From: Adhaeribacter aerolatus
GTDB taxonomy: Bacteria; Bacteroidota; Bacteroidia; Cytophagales; Hymenobacteraceae
NCBI RefSeq assembly: GCF_007991635.1
Contig: NZ_BJYS01000043.1
Span: 1-64,000 of the forward strand
DNA length: 64,000 nucleotides
Reading direction: 5' to 3'
The translations under genes were made by a program, and so were the position numbers. This document shows, in pieces, positions 63,152 through 64,000 of this stretch (positions are counted from its first letter, which is position 1; each line of letters begins with the position of its first letter). The notes below the pieces were generated by a model. The model saw only the letters and a program-made list of their open reading frames with translations, had not been told where the DNA came from and did no database searches.

Positions 63152-64000
63152 TTAAGTTTTAGGAATAATAGCATTATAAATAACATCGTGAATGCGGGTG
63201 CGGATGCTATAACTGGTTAATTTATTATTCACGGCATCCGGGTTAACGCGGTTCGATAAGAAAATATATACCAGGTTAGTTTCGGGATCTACCCAGGCGC
63301 AAGTGCCGGTAAATCCGGTATGGCCATAGGTGCTTAAAGAAGCCAGGTTGGAGGTGGCGCCAACGCCATCGGGGGCTGCCATATCCCAACCTAATCCGCG
63401 ACGGTTGCCTTTAAAGGGCCGTTGTGCAAATTCGCTCACCACATCGGTGTTAAAATACCGGTGACCGCCGTAAGTGCCGCCTTGTAAATTCATCTGCATC
63501 AGGGCGGCTACATCAAAGGCATTCGAGAATAAACCGGCGTGGCCCGCAATGCCACCCAGCATAGCCGCGCCCTGATCGTGCACCGTGCCCCAAATCTGAG
63601 CCTTCCGGAAATAGGTGTCGTTTTCGGTTGGAGCAATTTGCTCTTTGGTAAACCGCGTTAAAGGCGTATACCCTAAGGTAGTTAAGCCCATTGGCCCATA
63701 AAAATTCTGATCCATGAAATCGCTCAGGTTCTGGTTCAGGAGTCTTTCGGCCACCCGGCGTAAAAAGTAAAAGGTCAGGTCAGAATATTTAAACTCGTAG
63801 GTGCCGCCTTTGGGTTTGGAAAGCATGGGCGACTTTTTAATCCATTCCCACATGGTTTCCTCAATATCTTTAGCCGCGTACATGCCCGGCACTACTTCGT
63901 GCGGAAATTCGAGACTTTGGGTATCGGCGTAATATTTATGTTTTACTTTGGGGTCGGTGGTGCGCTGGTGAAAAGGCAAACCTGGTTGTAAACCGGCCTG
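63152..64000 (-). CDS. Serine hydrolase (beta-lactamase family), 3' part only
   Basis: The frame continues past the window end, so at least the N-terminus is missing; the visible part begins QAGLQPGLPFHQRT, which normally follows the SxxK serine in this family ('LLTHQAGL'). Visible are 'FKYSDLTFYFLRRVAERL' (YxN-like block), 'GLTTLGYTP', 'GGIAGHAGLFS', 'RRGLGWDM' and the KTG-like 'GHTGFTGTCAWVDP'. In Bacteroidota such a domain is often the C-terminal half of a GH3 beta-N-acetylhexosaminidase fusion acting on peptidoglycan; whether that holds here needs the missing sequence. Confidence 0.85.
   Translation of the reverse strand, partial: QAGLQPGLPFHQRTTDPKVKHKYYADTQSLEFPHEVVPGMYAAKDIEETMWEWIKKSPMLSKPKGGTYEFKYSDLTFYFLRRVAERLLNQNLSDFMDQNFYGPMGLTTLGYTPLTRFTKEQIAPTENDTYFRKAQIWGTVHDQGAAMLGGIAGHAGLFSNAFDVAALMQMNLQGGTYGGHRYFNTDVVSEFAQRPFKGNRRGLGWDMAAPDGVGATSNLASLSTYGHTGFTGTCAWVDPETNLVYIFLSNRVNPDAVNNKLTSYSIRTRIHDVIYNAIIPKT

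Noticed and set aside
1-64000. tRNA, rRNA, CRISPR array, prophage, toxin-antitoxin or restriction system
   Set aside because: All gaps over 200 bp were read for cloverleaf-like folds, regularly spaced repeats and typical gene pairs; none were found. The lone HNH protein has no methylase or immunity partner.

Overview
The window looks like chromosomal DNA from a Bacteroidota bacterium, most likely a member of the Cytophagales close to Hymenobacteraceae (Adhaeribacter-like; this placement is inference). The evidence is a PorP/SprF protein paired with a gliding-motility/type IX secretion (T9SS) type-B sorted adhesin, the bacillithiol enzyme BshA, DUF1684 and two-component-propeller proteins, RNase Y, promoters of the Bacteroidota form TTG-N19-TAnnTTTG, few purine-rich ribosome binding sites, and Planctomycetes/Bacteroidota-type secreted haem dehydrogenases. 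I see no rRNA, tRNA, CRISPR array, prophage or insertion sequence. The sequence is mostly ordinary chromosome with well-formed intrinsic terminators.

Layout. 0.4-6 kb: DUF1684 protein, pheT, a coiled-coil protein, zapA and rny, all on the plus strand. 6-13 kb: an outer-membrane lipoprotein, dps, sucD, a cystathionine-beta-synthase-like enzyme, an ethylene-receptor-like histidine kinase with its single-domain response regulator, and a TSUP permease. 13.6-17.4 kb: the porP/sprF-like gene with a 913-residue lectin/Ig-repeat adhesin. 18-24 kb: adenine deaminase, an HNH nuclease, cmk, ispH, DUF502, and an AT-rich DUF6843-like gene that looks foreign. 24-28 kb: alpha/beta hydrolase, an exported protein, then a tight retropepsin/RimK/aspartoacylase-like operon. 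28-32 kb: a NarL-type regulator with a propeller hybrid sensor. 32-39 kb: methyltransferase, NAD(P)-binding protein, CvfB, NDH-2, a REP-like repeat cluster and a BamA/TamA-like outer membrane protein. 39-45 kb: the uncharacterised radical SAM / TIGR03915 DNA-metabolism pair, an M48 protease, an SdiA-regulated-type lipoprotein and EcsC.

45.8-58.2 kb is an accessory carbohydrate-oxidation locus: M19 dipeptidase, a propeller/HEAT/cytochrome c dehydrogenase, then a plus-strand run of exported sugar-isomerase-like barrel, MFS transporter, two-domain DUF1080 protein, a second dehydrogenase/cytochrome c, an SDR enzyme and a TAT-exported SGNH hydrolase. The simplest reading is periplasmic oxidation and cleavage of a sugar or glycoside, then import and further oxidation of the product. 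58.4-64 kb carries the whole phosphorylated serine pathway in two genes (serC-like aminotransferase plus a SerB-SerA fusion), bshA, and the 3' part of a serine hydrolase running off the end.

The signals I find most worth following are the intact ethylene/copper-binding residues in the kinase at 10.4 kb, the REP-like cluster at 36.7 kb, the family of AT-rich inverted repeats that begin at stop codons, the long perfect palindromes used as terminators, the AT-rich gene between repeat copies at 23.3 kb, the Lys-to-Asn change in the SDR active site, and the secreted oxidation locus.
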